This document shows positions 46,770 through 57,339 of a stretch of DNA of 64,000 nucleotides, in pieces; the first letter of the stretch is position 1; every line of letters starts with the position of its first letter. The notes below the pieces were generated by a model that ran no database searches, was not told where the DNA came from, and saw only the letters and a program-made list of their open reading frames with translations. The stretch comes from Ananas comosus. Its lineage: Eukaryota > Streptophyta > Magnoliopsida > Poales > Bromeliaceae. The stretch lies in contig NC_033639.1 of the NCBI RefSeq assembly GCF_001540865.1, positions 421,779 through 485,778 of the forward strand, in the 5' to 3' direction. Both the position numbers and the translations under genes were made by a program.

Positions 46770-49700
46770 TCAACCATCTTCTGAGCCATGAAAATATAAA
46801 TGGGTTTCATTAGAATCTAGCACCAGAAGAATGGTATATCCTAAAGAGTGGGATAGATTTTGAGAGACTACACTTATCACAGAGTTGCATTTAAATGCAT
46901 TTACTTTTCAGCACATTCATTAAATAGTAAGAGGAATGTAAAAGTGTATGACATGATGAGGAAATTGTTTACCATTTATCCTTTTCAAAGAGTTGTAGCA
47001 GTAAATGAAAAAAAAATGAAAATCTTTTTCCTTTTTTGTTTCCTTTCCAATGTAAGTTTACATGCATCAATAAGATGTTTGCTATAATTTACATTACCAA
47101 CCTACAAATAAAGTTTTACACACCACATAGATATCTGAGAACAAGGACAACTGTATAGAAGCACTTTCTTGATGCCTAGAATACATTGGACAAAATAGAA
47201 CAGAGAAATGGCGAATCAATATTTACCGCTTTCACCATCAGATGCCTCGGCAAGCCTTGCAATTGCGTCGATCAAAGATTGCTCGTGGTCCTGCACAGAA
47301 GAACAAGTCGCCTTTTAAGGTTATTGATTGATTAATTGCCTTAACTGACGTAATTTCAATTTACCTTCAGCATTTTCTTTGCCTTCTCAATCTCCAGGGG
47401 ATCAGGGTGACTCACCGCAAAAACCCTCTCCACCTGCTTGGCATCAAATGACAAAATGGAAGAAATACAATAGTTATGTAAAAGCGCAACAGAACTTCGC
47501 AATTGAACACGCCCACTAGCAGCCTTGTTTGGCCTGGTTGGAGCTTCTACAATATTTGAGAAGAACTAGTTGAAGAAGCACTAACAGCTCTTTCATTAAA
47601 ATACAATCAATATAGCTCCTTGTCAAAACATAGGGAAGTGAATCTTCTCCCTTTAACGCCTCAAAAGCTCATTTCAGCTTTCCTGAGAGAGCAAGTACTC
47701 CCCAACATTTTGCCTCCAAACAGTTTGACTCTTCAAGAATTCCTGCTTTTGCTCTCAACTACAGTTAACTCTACCTGAGCGTTGAGCAGACTCGAAAGTA
47801 ATGATGTGGGGCTTCTATTCTGGTGGGAAGCAGAAATGAGATTCTAATGCCCAACTCCGATTTGGAGCCTTTTTATTTTGCTGCATAGAGAAGCTTCTAA
47901 AAGGAGCATACACGAAAAGGCTTCTAGTGCTTCTCCTAATAGTACGACTCAAATATCATTACGCCATTTGTCGTGGCTAAATAAGCCCAAAGATTTGCTA
48001 ACACACCTCCTTGATGAGTGTTTCCGTATGACGGATTTGAATGTCGCCGGATCTCTTCTTCCCAACACCATTTTGCGAAGGGAAACTTTTCATGGGCTGA
48101 TTTTTATGGGGCCCTCCTCTTCCGCTCCCCGCTCCTGGAAGGGCGCCACCACGGGCCGTCGACTTCTTAACCCCGCCACTTGGTGCACCCCGACCTCGGT
48201 GATGGATGCCTGGGTCCTCGCCCTCCCACCTGATGTCCTCCGGAGAAATCTGCAGCAAAGTAGTTCTGTCAAATTACAGACAACTAGCTATAACGTCCAA
48301 TATTTGGTCGCAAGCTGAAAAATAAAACGGAATGAACAGAAGAAAACAGTTAATCCAACGAGGACGTTTTCGAATAAAGAGTACACAAACACATTTAAAA
48401 GAAAAGAAAAATCTAGGGTACAGTTTGGGTTCTGCCGTAAGGTAGAATTTCTTTTACAAACTACTTGAAACCTATAAGTCAAGAAACTATCAGTTAATAA
48501 AGAAAATATAGGAAAAGAAAAACTCTAACACCATTGCCAAACATTTTGCACCTCCCCCAAACGACGGTTATTTCTCGAGCTTTGCTATTTCAAAATACTA
48601 TTCGGTGACAAAGCTAGATCTTGCCTAAGAATAGAACTTCACATAAATTATAAATGGATGATGCCAGGTCGACAGCCTACAGGGTGACCAAACTTTACCA
48701 ATCTGTTCACTTAGAACCATGTGGCAAGTAAATATTCTATATATATTATAGCTAATCACTTGCAAACAATTCAGTCTACAAAACATTAAAGAAGAAAAGG
48801 ATAAGATATTACACTGACTCAAGCAAGAACATTTTTCCTGTTATAACCATCAGAAAAGTGACATTTATTATACTCCTCATTATTACCTAGAAGAATCAAA
48901 CTTCCACATTACAATAGAAAAGTTTCCAATAAAAATAGCACGTTCTATTAGAAACATTTAGCTGCTTTAGTTTCACAAGCAATAACATCTCCTTGCATAT
49001 TGAACTTAGTCAGCAGGCACTACCCATATTTCTGGGCCTGTCTTCTGACAATGGCACATGTTTGCCCTAATCTTACTATGCGTATATATCCAGCTACCCA
49101 GATATTCTTTAGCGAACACATATTTCGTAACTTTGCCCTTGCTGTAAGCTAAATAAAAGAAAGGGTCGCAAAGAAAAATAACCTCTTCGAGATTGACCCA
49201 CTCCCACGTCTCATTGTTTGTGTTCATATCATATACCAGAGCATGCAGACCCTGCAAATAATTAAAAAATGGTAAGGTTGGCTAGCACTCTCTGCCACAG
49301 AGAGAATATGAGCAAAAGATCAATAACACCAACCTCAACAGGATTATAATCTGTTATTACAGCCTCATAAAAGTTATTATCTTCAGGCCACCTTGTCAGG
49401 ACTTTACGCCCAATAAGAGAACTTGGTGGTTTTACAGCTTGGCCCCTTCCATTAGGACCTGTAGAAGTATACTGCATGGATTTCATTGCAGACGCACTTG
49501 GAGCTGTCTGGCCCTAGAAAGCAATAGGAATGACAGACAACTCAACCCGCATTACAAAATAAATATTTTTTTAAAAAAAAAACTAGAAACACAAGCAATA
49601 CATACACATCCCCCCCCCCACAAGCTTGGTATATGCATTCTGGTATTTCGAATACCCGGCTTATCTATGCAGGTCCTTGTAGAGTCTATCTACAGAAAAT

Positions 49701-51615
49701 GTTTTTGACATATGAACCAATGGAGAGGCATGCATGCAAAGAAAAAATTCACTCTTTACAGGCAAGCACAAAGCATATCCAGTTTGCACAATTTTGCACA
49801 TCTGCCTGGGCATATATCCAAAAGACAATCAAAAGAAATTAACTTACTGTCACAGATTTAGATTTCTTCCCTCTTCCTCCGGGTGGAGCTCCCTCTTTTG
49901 CAGCTAACGACAATGGCTGCATCAAAGCAGCAGCTGGTTGCAAGTGAAGGGAAGGAGAAGGTGCAAGAGAGGGTATAGATTGAGATGGTTTTTGCCTCTT
50001 GCGAGAAGCTGATACAGTCGGACTTGGTAAGGGATCATTTACTGGTTGAGCGTTACTAACTAGACCGGTTTGGAGTCCACCAGCCTGTCTCCATTCCCTA
50101 TTTATGTTAAAGAAATGATTCAAAATAACGATAAGACGTCGAGGGGAATATCCTGTTCTGTTTTGCCAACTTTATGTATAACAAGTTATTCAAAAGAGAA
50201 CCTTATTCTCCGAATTATGTCATCAGCATTGACCCTGTTTAACAACTCTCTGTGCTCGTCATTGGATACTCTCAGCTCCTTTCTAAGTTCGCTGATGAGA
50301 CTTTCCTTTTCCTGAAGAAATGAGGTGGATGCCAAACTAAAATTAACGTCGGAATGCAAACTAAAAAGGAAATAAAATAAAAGAAAAATTATGGATGCCA
50401 AAGAAAAACTACTGATGGCAGATAATGAAAGGGCAAATACCCATGTAATGGCATCTGACTGAGCCTTAAATGCTCGAAGAATTGCACTATATGCTTCCTG
50501 CTCAATCTGGTGTATTTGAATCTCCATATCGTTCTGTACTCTCGGGTATGGAACAGCACCGACTATAGCTCTTCCATTTCCAGTGACACGGCCCACTCTT
50601 GGCCCCCTGTTCTGGTGTGAAGGTGGAAGATCATCATCAGTTCCTGCAGTAGTTTAAAGAAGCTTAATCAATTCAGAGATTCAAATCACAAGATTACAAT
50701 TGCAAATTAGCAGGCAAAAAAAGTGTTTATCTATACAAAGAAAGCTTTTATGCAAAATATGGAACTTAGAGTACAAAATATAACAAAATTGAATTGGCAA
50801 TTGGTTAAGGGCATGTTTGGCCCAGCCAAGGGTGTACTGCGGTTCGATAAGTAATGCTGTTAGGAAAAGCACTAATAGTTTTTCCGATAAAACTCCTTTC
50901 AAGAAGCTTCTCTGCGCAGCAGAAGAACAAAATTAGAGCTTCTGCCTTTGGGTTGCAAAATCACATTTCAACATCCACTACAATATACGCTCGACACTTA
51001 GTTGCATGAAATAGATGGTAAGGATTTTTGAGAAAGTCATTCCCATAAATCATGCTGAAACATCACTTCCATATGAAGAGAGAAGTACATTGCATCTGAG
51101 GATTACGACTGTGAAGTATGAAACAAAAAACAGTACAGAAACACACTTCCTATTGCAGATTAAATCCATGAAACTTCAACACAAAGAAATGTTCCAGTTT
51201 TACAAGTGACGAAATCAAAAACTGTAATTAACATTGACAAAAAAAGTTAGTACTTATCATGCACACATTTCGTATAGTACTCGATTCTTTCGGATACAGA
51301 TGAAAATGAGTTTGGCACAACAAAATTCCACAAAATTCGACAAAGTTATTTTGTAAAAAACCTAATGTTTCGCAAACAAGATAATCAACAATCGCTGGCA
51401 AGTGAAATTATGTGAATTTTAAGTACATGTAGCAGAACCTAGAGCTAATTCTCTACATCTCCGCCCTAAACCCTAATTCGCTGATCCCTTAAACGGCCTT
51501 ACCCAGCAATCTCCCTAGCAACATAAAAAGATTAATTTGTGCCATCAATTGAAACCTAAAAAGGTGAGCAGGATCTGCGCAACTCACCGCTACTATCCGA
51601 AGGCCCATACTCCAT
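46770..51615 (-). CDS. EML: EMSY-like protein with ENT and Agenet/Tudor domains
   Basis: Ten coding exons on the minus strand: 51615-51588, 50643-50441, 50311-50202, 50097-49848, 49513-49334, 49251-49183, 48249-48007, 47433-47365, 47290-47227 and 46780-46770. Total 1227 nt, 408 residues. EML proteins are plant nuclear chromatin readers linked to defence and seed development. The ENT domain spans about residues 48-125 ([20 protein letters not shown], then [20 protein letters not shown]). A Pro/Ser-rich linker has KSKS-type basic patches. An Agenet/Tudor domain at about 229-289 reads [36 protein letters not shown] to ISPEDIRW. A helical C-terminal block ([23 protein letters not shown]) follows. 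The last exon adds only EDG and a stop; this final junction is the least certain. The first exon codes for nine residues. Confidence 0.92.
47520..47990. repeat. GCTTC-type dispersed repeat in EML intron 7
   Basis: Contains ggttggagcttctacaatat, gttgaagaagcactaacagc, ggagcctttttattttgctg and agaagcttctaaaaggagca. The word ttgtttggcctgg at 47524 looks like an element end. A smaller relative is in intron 1 at 50810-51000 (atgtttggcccagccaaggg ... cagcagaagaacaaaattag). Confidence 0.45.
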
Positions 51616-52219
51616 TGCCGCGTTACCTCAAGATCGAGCTCCAAAACCCTAGAAAACGCCGCGATCGCCACGGAGAAGCAGCAGAAACAGCGATTCCTCC
51701 CGAATCGGCCCCAATTTGGATCGAAAAACCGCGAGACTCCGCCTCATCGACGCCGATTCCTCCGCGTCATCGCGAGAGCTCGATCTTACGCCCAGCTCCT
51801 AGGGCGAATTCGAGCGCGAGCCGTAGCTTCGGAGAGATCGATGAAGAGCGAAGGGGGGGAAGGGAGAGGGAGAGAGTGAGGGTTTCGACTTTCGACGGAG
51901 CAAGGAAGGGAGTGGAAAAGGCGGACTCGAAACGCATCGCCCCCCTAGATTTTTCCACAATTAAGACTTCGTTTGAGTTCCGGCCCTTCCAGTAGACCGG
52001 GTCTACATTGGGCCGGTAATAGGCCGGATTGGGTCCGGTCTATAAACCCAAAAAAACCACTTTTAATATTTAGGCCCATTTAACACTAGTAGATTAAATA
52101 TAGTTGGTGAGAAAATGTATAGAAATATATTTTTATATATTTTGTGAAAAATAGAAAAATATATGGACGGATTGTTACGTGCTGAACCAAATAGAATTTT
52201 TTTTTCCATCATACTTTCT
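51616..52219. promoter_or_regulatory. EML upstream region
   Basis: 51616-51960 is GC-rich leader/promoter sequence of EML on the minus strand. 52000-52080 has gggccggtaataggcc and gtccggtctata palindromic words, then AT-rich sequence. No clear TATA box was found. Confidence 0.4.
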
Positions 52220-52950
52220 TATTAAGGGGTTGTTTGGTTCCTCCAAGAAATATAGAAAAAAAATTTCAAAAATTTTTTTTTTATGAAAAATTTCATTTTT
52301 AATCTTTTTCACCTGTTTGGTTTTTTAAAATAAGGGTTAATTTTGTACAGATCCCTACAAATATAGTTAATGATAAATATATTCCTACAAAGTTCAACTT
52401 TTATATATTATCACTGTAAAAGTTTTGATGTTTTCAAATATATCCTTACCGTTAGAATTCGTTAGAAAAAAATTTAGTTAACCATAGGTTAAATACTTAA
52501 CCCTAGTTAGTTTTTAATATTTTTACCCATCTTATATTATACTGTTATGGTCTTTGGAGGAATATATTTGTAATGGCAAAATTGAAAAAATAAACAGTTA
52601 TCTAACGGTTCTCTAACGATAATAATTCAGAGGAACATATTTGAAAATATCAGAACTTTTAAAGGGACAATATGTAAAAATTGACGTTTGTAGGAATATA
52701 TTTATTATTTACTATATTTGTAAGAATCTGTATAAAATTAATCCTTAAAAAAATTAGCTATTTTGGAAAGTTTCTTTCCAAATCTTATTGGGTACAAGCT
52801 TTTTCATTTTGCCATGAAATTTGAAAAATATTTTTAAAAAATTAGTTTTCTTTGAAACTAGACAGACGGGCAGATGAACGGAAACTGAAAAAGAGATTTT
52901 TCCCTTGAAAAATAAATTTTCATATTTTTTAAAGAAATCAAACACCTTTT
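52220..52950. mobile_element. MITE interrupted by a foldback element
   Basis: Outer element: gggttgtttggttcctccaa at 52225 and aaagaaatcaaacacctttt at 52931. Inner foldback 52331-52745: ggttaattttgtacagatcc on the left and gtataaaattaatcc on the right, arms about 90 bp. The same inner family occurs at 22195, 25705 and 58198. Confidence 0.6.
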
Positions 52951-53088
52951 ATATTAGCAATAAATAATATTTATTTAACTAATAAATTGAGTTATGAAAC
53001 TTGATTGTAATAGTTTTAAAAATTATAATAAAAAATTATAATAAATTAAAATTGAAGTATAAAAATATTATTCATTTTAGGGCTTTTT

Positions 53089-53465
53089 TTTCATTTGGCC
53101 TCCTTAATTTTTTTTTTCACAAATAGCTCCATCAAATTTATAATTACAGTTTTGGTCTTATCCCGACCACGCATGCACCACATCAGCGTCACACAAACTG
53201 GCTGGGGAGGGGCATTAAGTTGAACACGATGAATAATTCAATTTATATTTCTTCCTATTCAATACTTATATTTTTTTCATAATACATATATTTTTTTAGA
53301 CACGGTAAATCATTCACCGTGTTTAGATACAATGAATGAATTACCGTATTCAACTTATTCCAGCACCTCCACTTTTGCTCCCGTGGTGCCTACATAATGC
53401 CTGTGTGGCGGAAAGGAGATCAAAATTATAATTATAAATTTGATAAAATTATTTATAAAAATAAT
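53089..53465. mobile_element. Foldback MITE, second copy of the 6772 family
   Basis: Left arm catttggcctccttaatttt...caaatttataattacag; right arm atcaaaattataattataaa. The middle has attcaccgtgtttag, shared with 6919-6960. It is longer in the middle than the first copy by tandem tttcttcctattcaatactta sequence. Confidence 0.6.
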
Positions 53466-54389
53466 TTAAGCCCTCCATTTTATAAATTGAGGATCAGGCG
53501 TGGAATTTGTCCTAATGCATTTAAATTGATAAAACACATGTGGAAGGACACTATACAAAGTCAATTGTCTAAATACTACTAAGATAACATCAACGGTTGT
53601 TACGTTAGCCGCATGCAGTTTATTATGCGTCATCTTGCATACGTGGAACAGCGCGCGTCACCGCTGACGCAGCGAAACAAGCATCATCATGGAAGCTTCT
53701 ATGCGGACCGCTGCCTCCGCCGTTCGATCTTCCCGCCTGAATCCATCTCCACCGTTCATTTTACCGCACGATCCGTAAAGTAGGTGGTGAGCCGTGAGTG
53801 TATGTAACGTTTTTTCTTTCTCTTGTGAAAAATGTTTTCTTGTAGAAAATATTTGATGAGCTAATTAATGAATAAAGATATATCTAATCAAATTCCTATG
53901 CATCCTCTCTCTCTCTCTCTCTCTAGTTTTTCTTTTTCCTTTTTTATGATTTAATTGTGTAAATTTTTAAACCATATTTGAATGTCGGTGTAAAAGATTC
54001 AGTAATAATTTATTCTGTAAATTTTTTTTTTGCATGATTAGAAATAAATAATTTGAAGTTCGAATATTATATTCATTTTAACATTCAACCACACTTATTT
54101 TTAGCAAATATTGTGAGATTTTAGAATAAATAAAAAAAGATATACTAAATATAATGTTCATATATTCAAACAGGACCTTAACCTAAATTAAAAAAATATA
54201 TTTAATATAATGTTCGTGCATCCAAACAGAGCTTTACGCTTACATTGAAAGTAACACCCGCCGAAAAGTATTGTGTTCTCTTTCTCTCTCTCTCTCTTGT
54301 TTTTTTTTTTTTTTTCCTTTTTTTATGATTTAATTGTGTATACATGCACCTTACTACAAATCCTTCAAACCAATTTAAGTACATCAGCA
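53466..54389. other. Intergenic, no supported gene
   Basis: A moderately GC-rich patch at 53630-53780, then AT-rich sequence with (CT)n tracts at 53906-53925 and 54280-54297 and poly-T. 54000-54380 contains two degenerate direct copies (tttttatgatttaattgtgta at 53942 and 54321). No gene is visible. Confidence 0.4.
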
Positions 54390-54716
54390 GGGACGAAGCC
54401 AGAAATTAAGATTTGGGGGGGCCAAAATTTAGATTTGATAGGAAAAAAATTCGATCTCGGATAGTAAGAAAAAAAAATTTGTCAGATTCACAGATAACGA
54501 TAATATGCCAAAAAGGAATAAGACTGTAAGAGTTGAAGGAAAAGGACCAAGAAATTCGAAAGAAAAATTAAGACACAAATTTTGTTAAAAAAATTAATTT
54601 GGCCCCCTAAAATTAAAATTTATAATATTTTAATTTTTATTATTAAGGACTTTTATATAATTTTAAAAAATTTAGAGGGGGCCATGGCCACTGTGGGCCC
54701 CTCAATAGCTCCGTCC
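54390..54716. mobile_element. MITE with gggacgaagcc / gctccgtcc ends
   Basis: Left gggacgaagccagaaattaa followed by ggggggccaaaattt; right tttagagggggccatgg...caatagctccgtcc. The ends and the inner ggggggcc/ggggccat words form an imperfect inverted pair, a common plant MITE pattern. Confidence 0.55.
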
Positions 54717-54967
54717 ATGTACATCAGGTTGAATTCTAAGATACAAACACTAAATTTTTAGACCAGAATGTCAGAATAAAATATTCAATAATAACTTATT
54801 TCGTGTAAAATTTTTTTAAAAAAACTTTAAATAATTTTTCTGTGATTTCACACTTTCTCATTTTAATACTCTGAGGTTTAAAATATATCATTTTCGTATC
54901 CTGTGGTTTTATTTTTCTCTTTTTATTATTCCCTCCGCTATTTTTTTTTGGTACATCAGTGTCAAAG

Positions 54968-55115
54968 TTTTTTGAGAAATAGGTAGCACGCTACCTGCTT
55001 TATTTATTTCATTTAGAAATAAACTTAGCTAGAAATGTGAATCAACTAGGATTCGAACTTGGGTCTCGGGTACCAACCATCAAGCCCTTTTGCCACTTGC
55101 GCTAGGGACGGTCGC
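54968..55115 (-). mobile_element. tRNA-derived SINE with 16-bp target duplication, copy 3
   Basis: Minus-strand SINE: gaccgtccctagcgcaagtg, B box agttcgaatcc, tail with a short poly(A). Target duplication tacatcagtg(t/a)caaag at 54952-54967 and 55116-55131, with one mismatch. A decayed fourth copy is at about 58030-58185 on the plus strand (ttggctaagtgcttgacag ... ctctcacttaaaaaaaa). Confidence 0.85.
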
Positions 55116-55215
55116 TACATCAGTGACAAAGTTAAAACTAAATGGTAGTAAAGTGAATATTTGATAAATCTAGGTGAGATATCTAAAATTTTTTTTATAT
55201 AATTTAATAAAATAT

Positions 55216-56030
55216 TAAGGGCGTGTTTGATTCGAAGTCGGAGTCGGAATCGAAATCGGAATCAAAATAAGCTGGAATCGGAATCGGAATGACTCATTAC
55301 CTAATTCCGTTTGGTTCATCACTTGTATCCGAATCGGAATAAATCATTCCCATTGTTGATATTTGGTTCATGTAGATATAAAAAACATAATCAAATTAAT
55401 ATACTAACATTATCTTTATAATATATTAATTTAAATTCAAATTAAAAATTAAATATTAAAAATTTACATCAAAATTTTTAAATAATGTCAAATTTTAAAT
55501 CTATTTTTTTAAAAAAATTAAACTTTGAAGTTGAGTGGATAATTCAAAATATGAAACTAAATTTTTATTTATTCAAATTCAAACTTAAAATTACAATTTA
55601 AATTTTAATTTGAATCCGTAAATTTAATTTAAGTTTGAAATAAAATTTGAATAAACTTTATATAAATTAAAATTTAATTTAAATTCAAATTCATAAGTTA
55701 GATTCGAAATACTCGATTACATTTTAATTTTTAATTTAAGTTCAAATTAAAATTTAAAATTATATATTTAATTTTTAAATTTTAACTCATATTTTAATTA
55801 AAAAAGTTGAAAAAATAAATTTAATCCGAATAAATATCCATTCCGTCCGGGTTCAACTTTCAATCCAGCCTCCTAGACCGGATTGAAAAAAGGGGTGATT
55901 CGGAAATTCCCATTCCACTCGGGAATCGAAATCGGAATGGGACTCCCGCGTACCAAACACCCATAAACGGATTCACCCATTCCAATTTTGATTCCATGGT
56001 GAAAAAGAAGCGAACCAAACACGTCCCAAG
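55216..56030. mobile_element. TIR element rich in ggaatcgg, first copy
   Basis: Ends gggcgtgtttgattcgaag and gcgaaccaaacacgtccc form a TIR of about 16 bp. Both sub-ends are rich in cggaatcggaatg/cattccgattccg. The core is a scrambled AT run. An inverted copy lies at 59394-60113. Confidence 0.65.
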
Positions 56031-56139
56031 AGAAAAACTGCCGAAAAGAAAAAAAATGAAACTACAAAATACTAAATTGACATTTCTTTAAGATACTAAA
56101 GTGTGCGAAAGTGTGAAATTATTATAGGGGATAAGAAAA

Positions 56140-57085
56140 AAGTGGCTATTCCAGGGATAGGTATAAATTAAGGTATAAACGAGGATTAGATCAATTTTAC
56201 GTTTGGATGAAAATTCGGTTATTCCTGGAATAAAAAAAATAGCGTTTGGTTAGGTAAGATGGAATAAGAAAGATAATGGGTTTTGTAAATAAAAAATAAT
56301 GATATTATCCACTTATTATATTTGAATTTGAATTTTTAAATTTTTAAATTTATATTTCTAAATTTAAAATTTTAACTTTGAAATTTAAAATCTCAAATTT
56401 TAAATTCAAAATTTTAAATTTTAAATTTCAAACTTTAAATTTAAGATCATATTTAAATTTAAAAAAATATAAAATATCAAATTTTAAATTTCAAAAATTT
56501 AAAATATCAAAATTTAAATTTAAAATTTAAAATTTATAATTTAAAATTTTAAACTTTAATTTTGAGATTATAAATTATAAATTTTAAAAATTTAAATTTT
56601 TAATTTTTAAAATTTTAAAATAAGAATAGTGGTGGGAACAATTAATAAAAATAATTTATTATAATAAATTTATAAATTTTTTAAAAATTCTACTTAAATT
56701 TAAATTTAATAAAAAGAATTTATTATAATATTTAAATATAATTTATTATAAATTTTATTATAATATTTAAATATAAATAATATGTATTAATATAGTACAA
56801 TTAATAATTTTATAATAAAAATAATGTATTATAATATATAACATATTATATTTATATAATTTAGTTTAATTCAATTTATAAGTTTAATTAAGTTTAAAAT
56901 TAAGAATTAGAATAGCACTATTCCACCAAAATGGTGGAATAGCAAATCCTTTGCTATTCCGGAATAATCGAGAATAGCAAGATTTGACCGGAATAAAATA
57001 TCCCGGTCAAATTTCACCCCGTTTGGTGGAATAGCGGGGATAACGAAAGTTATCCCCGCTTATCCCGCGATCCAAACGGGCCTTA
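56140..57085. mobile_element. AT-rich element with gctattcc / ggaatagc motifs
   Basis: Left gtggctattccagggatagg; right gggataacgaaagttatccc...gatccaaacgggcctt. The core 56320-56900 is made of aaatttaaaatttt words. The right end is palindromic (caccaaaatggtggaatagc). It ends about 110 bp before the dehydrogenase TATA box, so it may carry part of that promoter. Confidence 0.5.
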
Positions 57086-57194
57086 AAGTTTACCTAAACT
57101 TTTATGATGTGATGGTCTAATACTATGTTCCTTCTAAATATTCATGCATTTATTAAAGAGTGCTTTGAGTCAACACGAGTCTCGATCCCTCCCT

Positions 57195-57202
57195 TATAAA
57201 TA
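57195..57202 (+). promoter_or_regulatory. TATA box of the short-chain dehydrogenase gene
   Basis: TATAAATA preceded by cctcccct, 145 bp upstream of the ATG at 57340. The leader is CT-rich. Confidence 0.6.
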
Positions 57203-57339
57203 CTCCGCCTCTCCTCCTCCTCTGATGAATCCATATATGCGAGGGAAAAAACCCTATGATAGCTTCTAACATTGGAAGGTCCTAGAAGCTTCGACGAGGC
57301 GCTAGAAGAAGGTTCTAGAAGCTTCGGGGGCGGGGTTGG

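Larger units (their letters stand above)
54835..56122. mobile_element. ccctgtggttt foldback broken by two later insertions
   Basis: The left arm 54835-54925 and right arm 56040-56122 match the family at 7785 and 21598. The spacer is interrupted by a SINE (54968-55115) and by a TIR element (55216-56030). The remaining spacer (gtaaagtgaatatttgataa) matches copy B upstream of KHZ. Confidence 0.6.
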
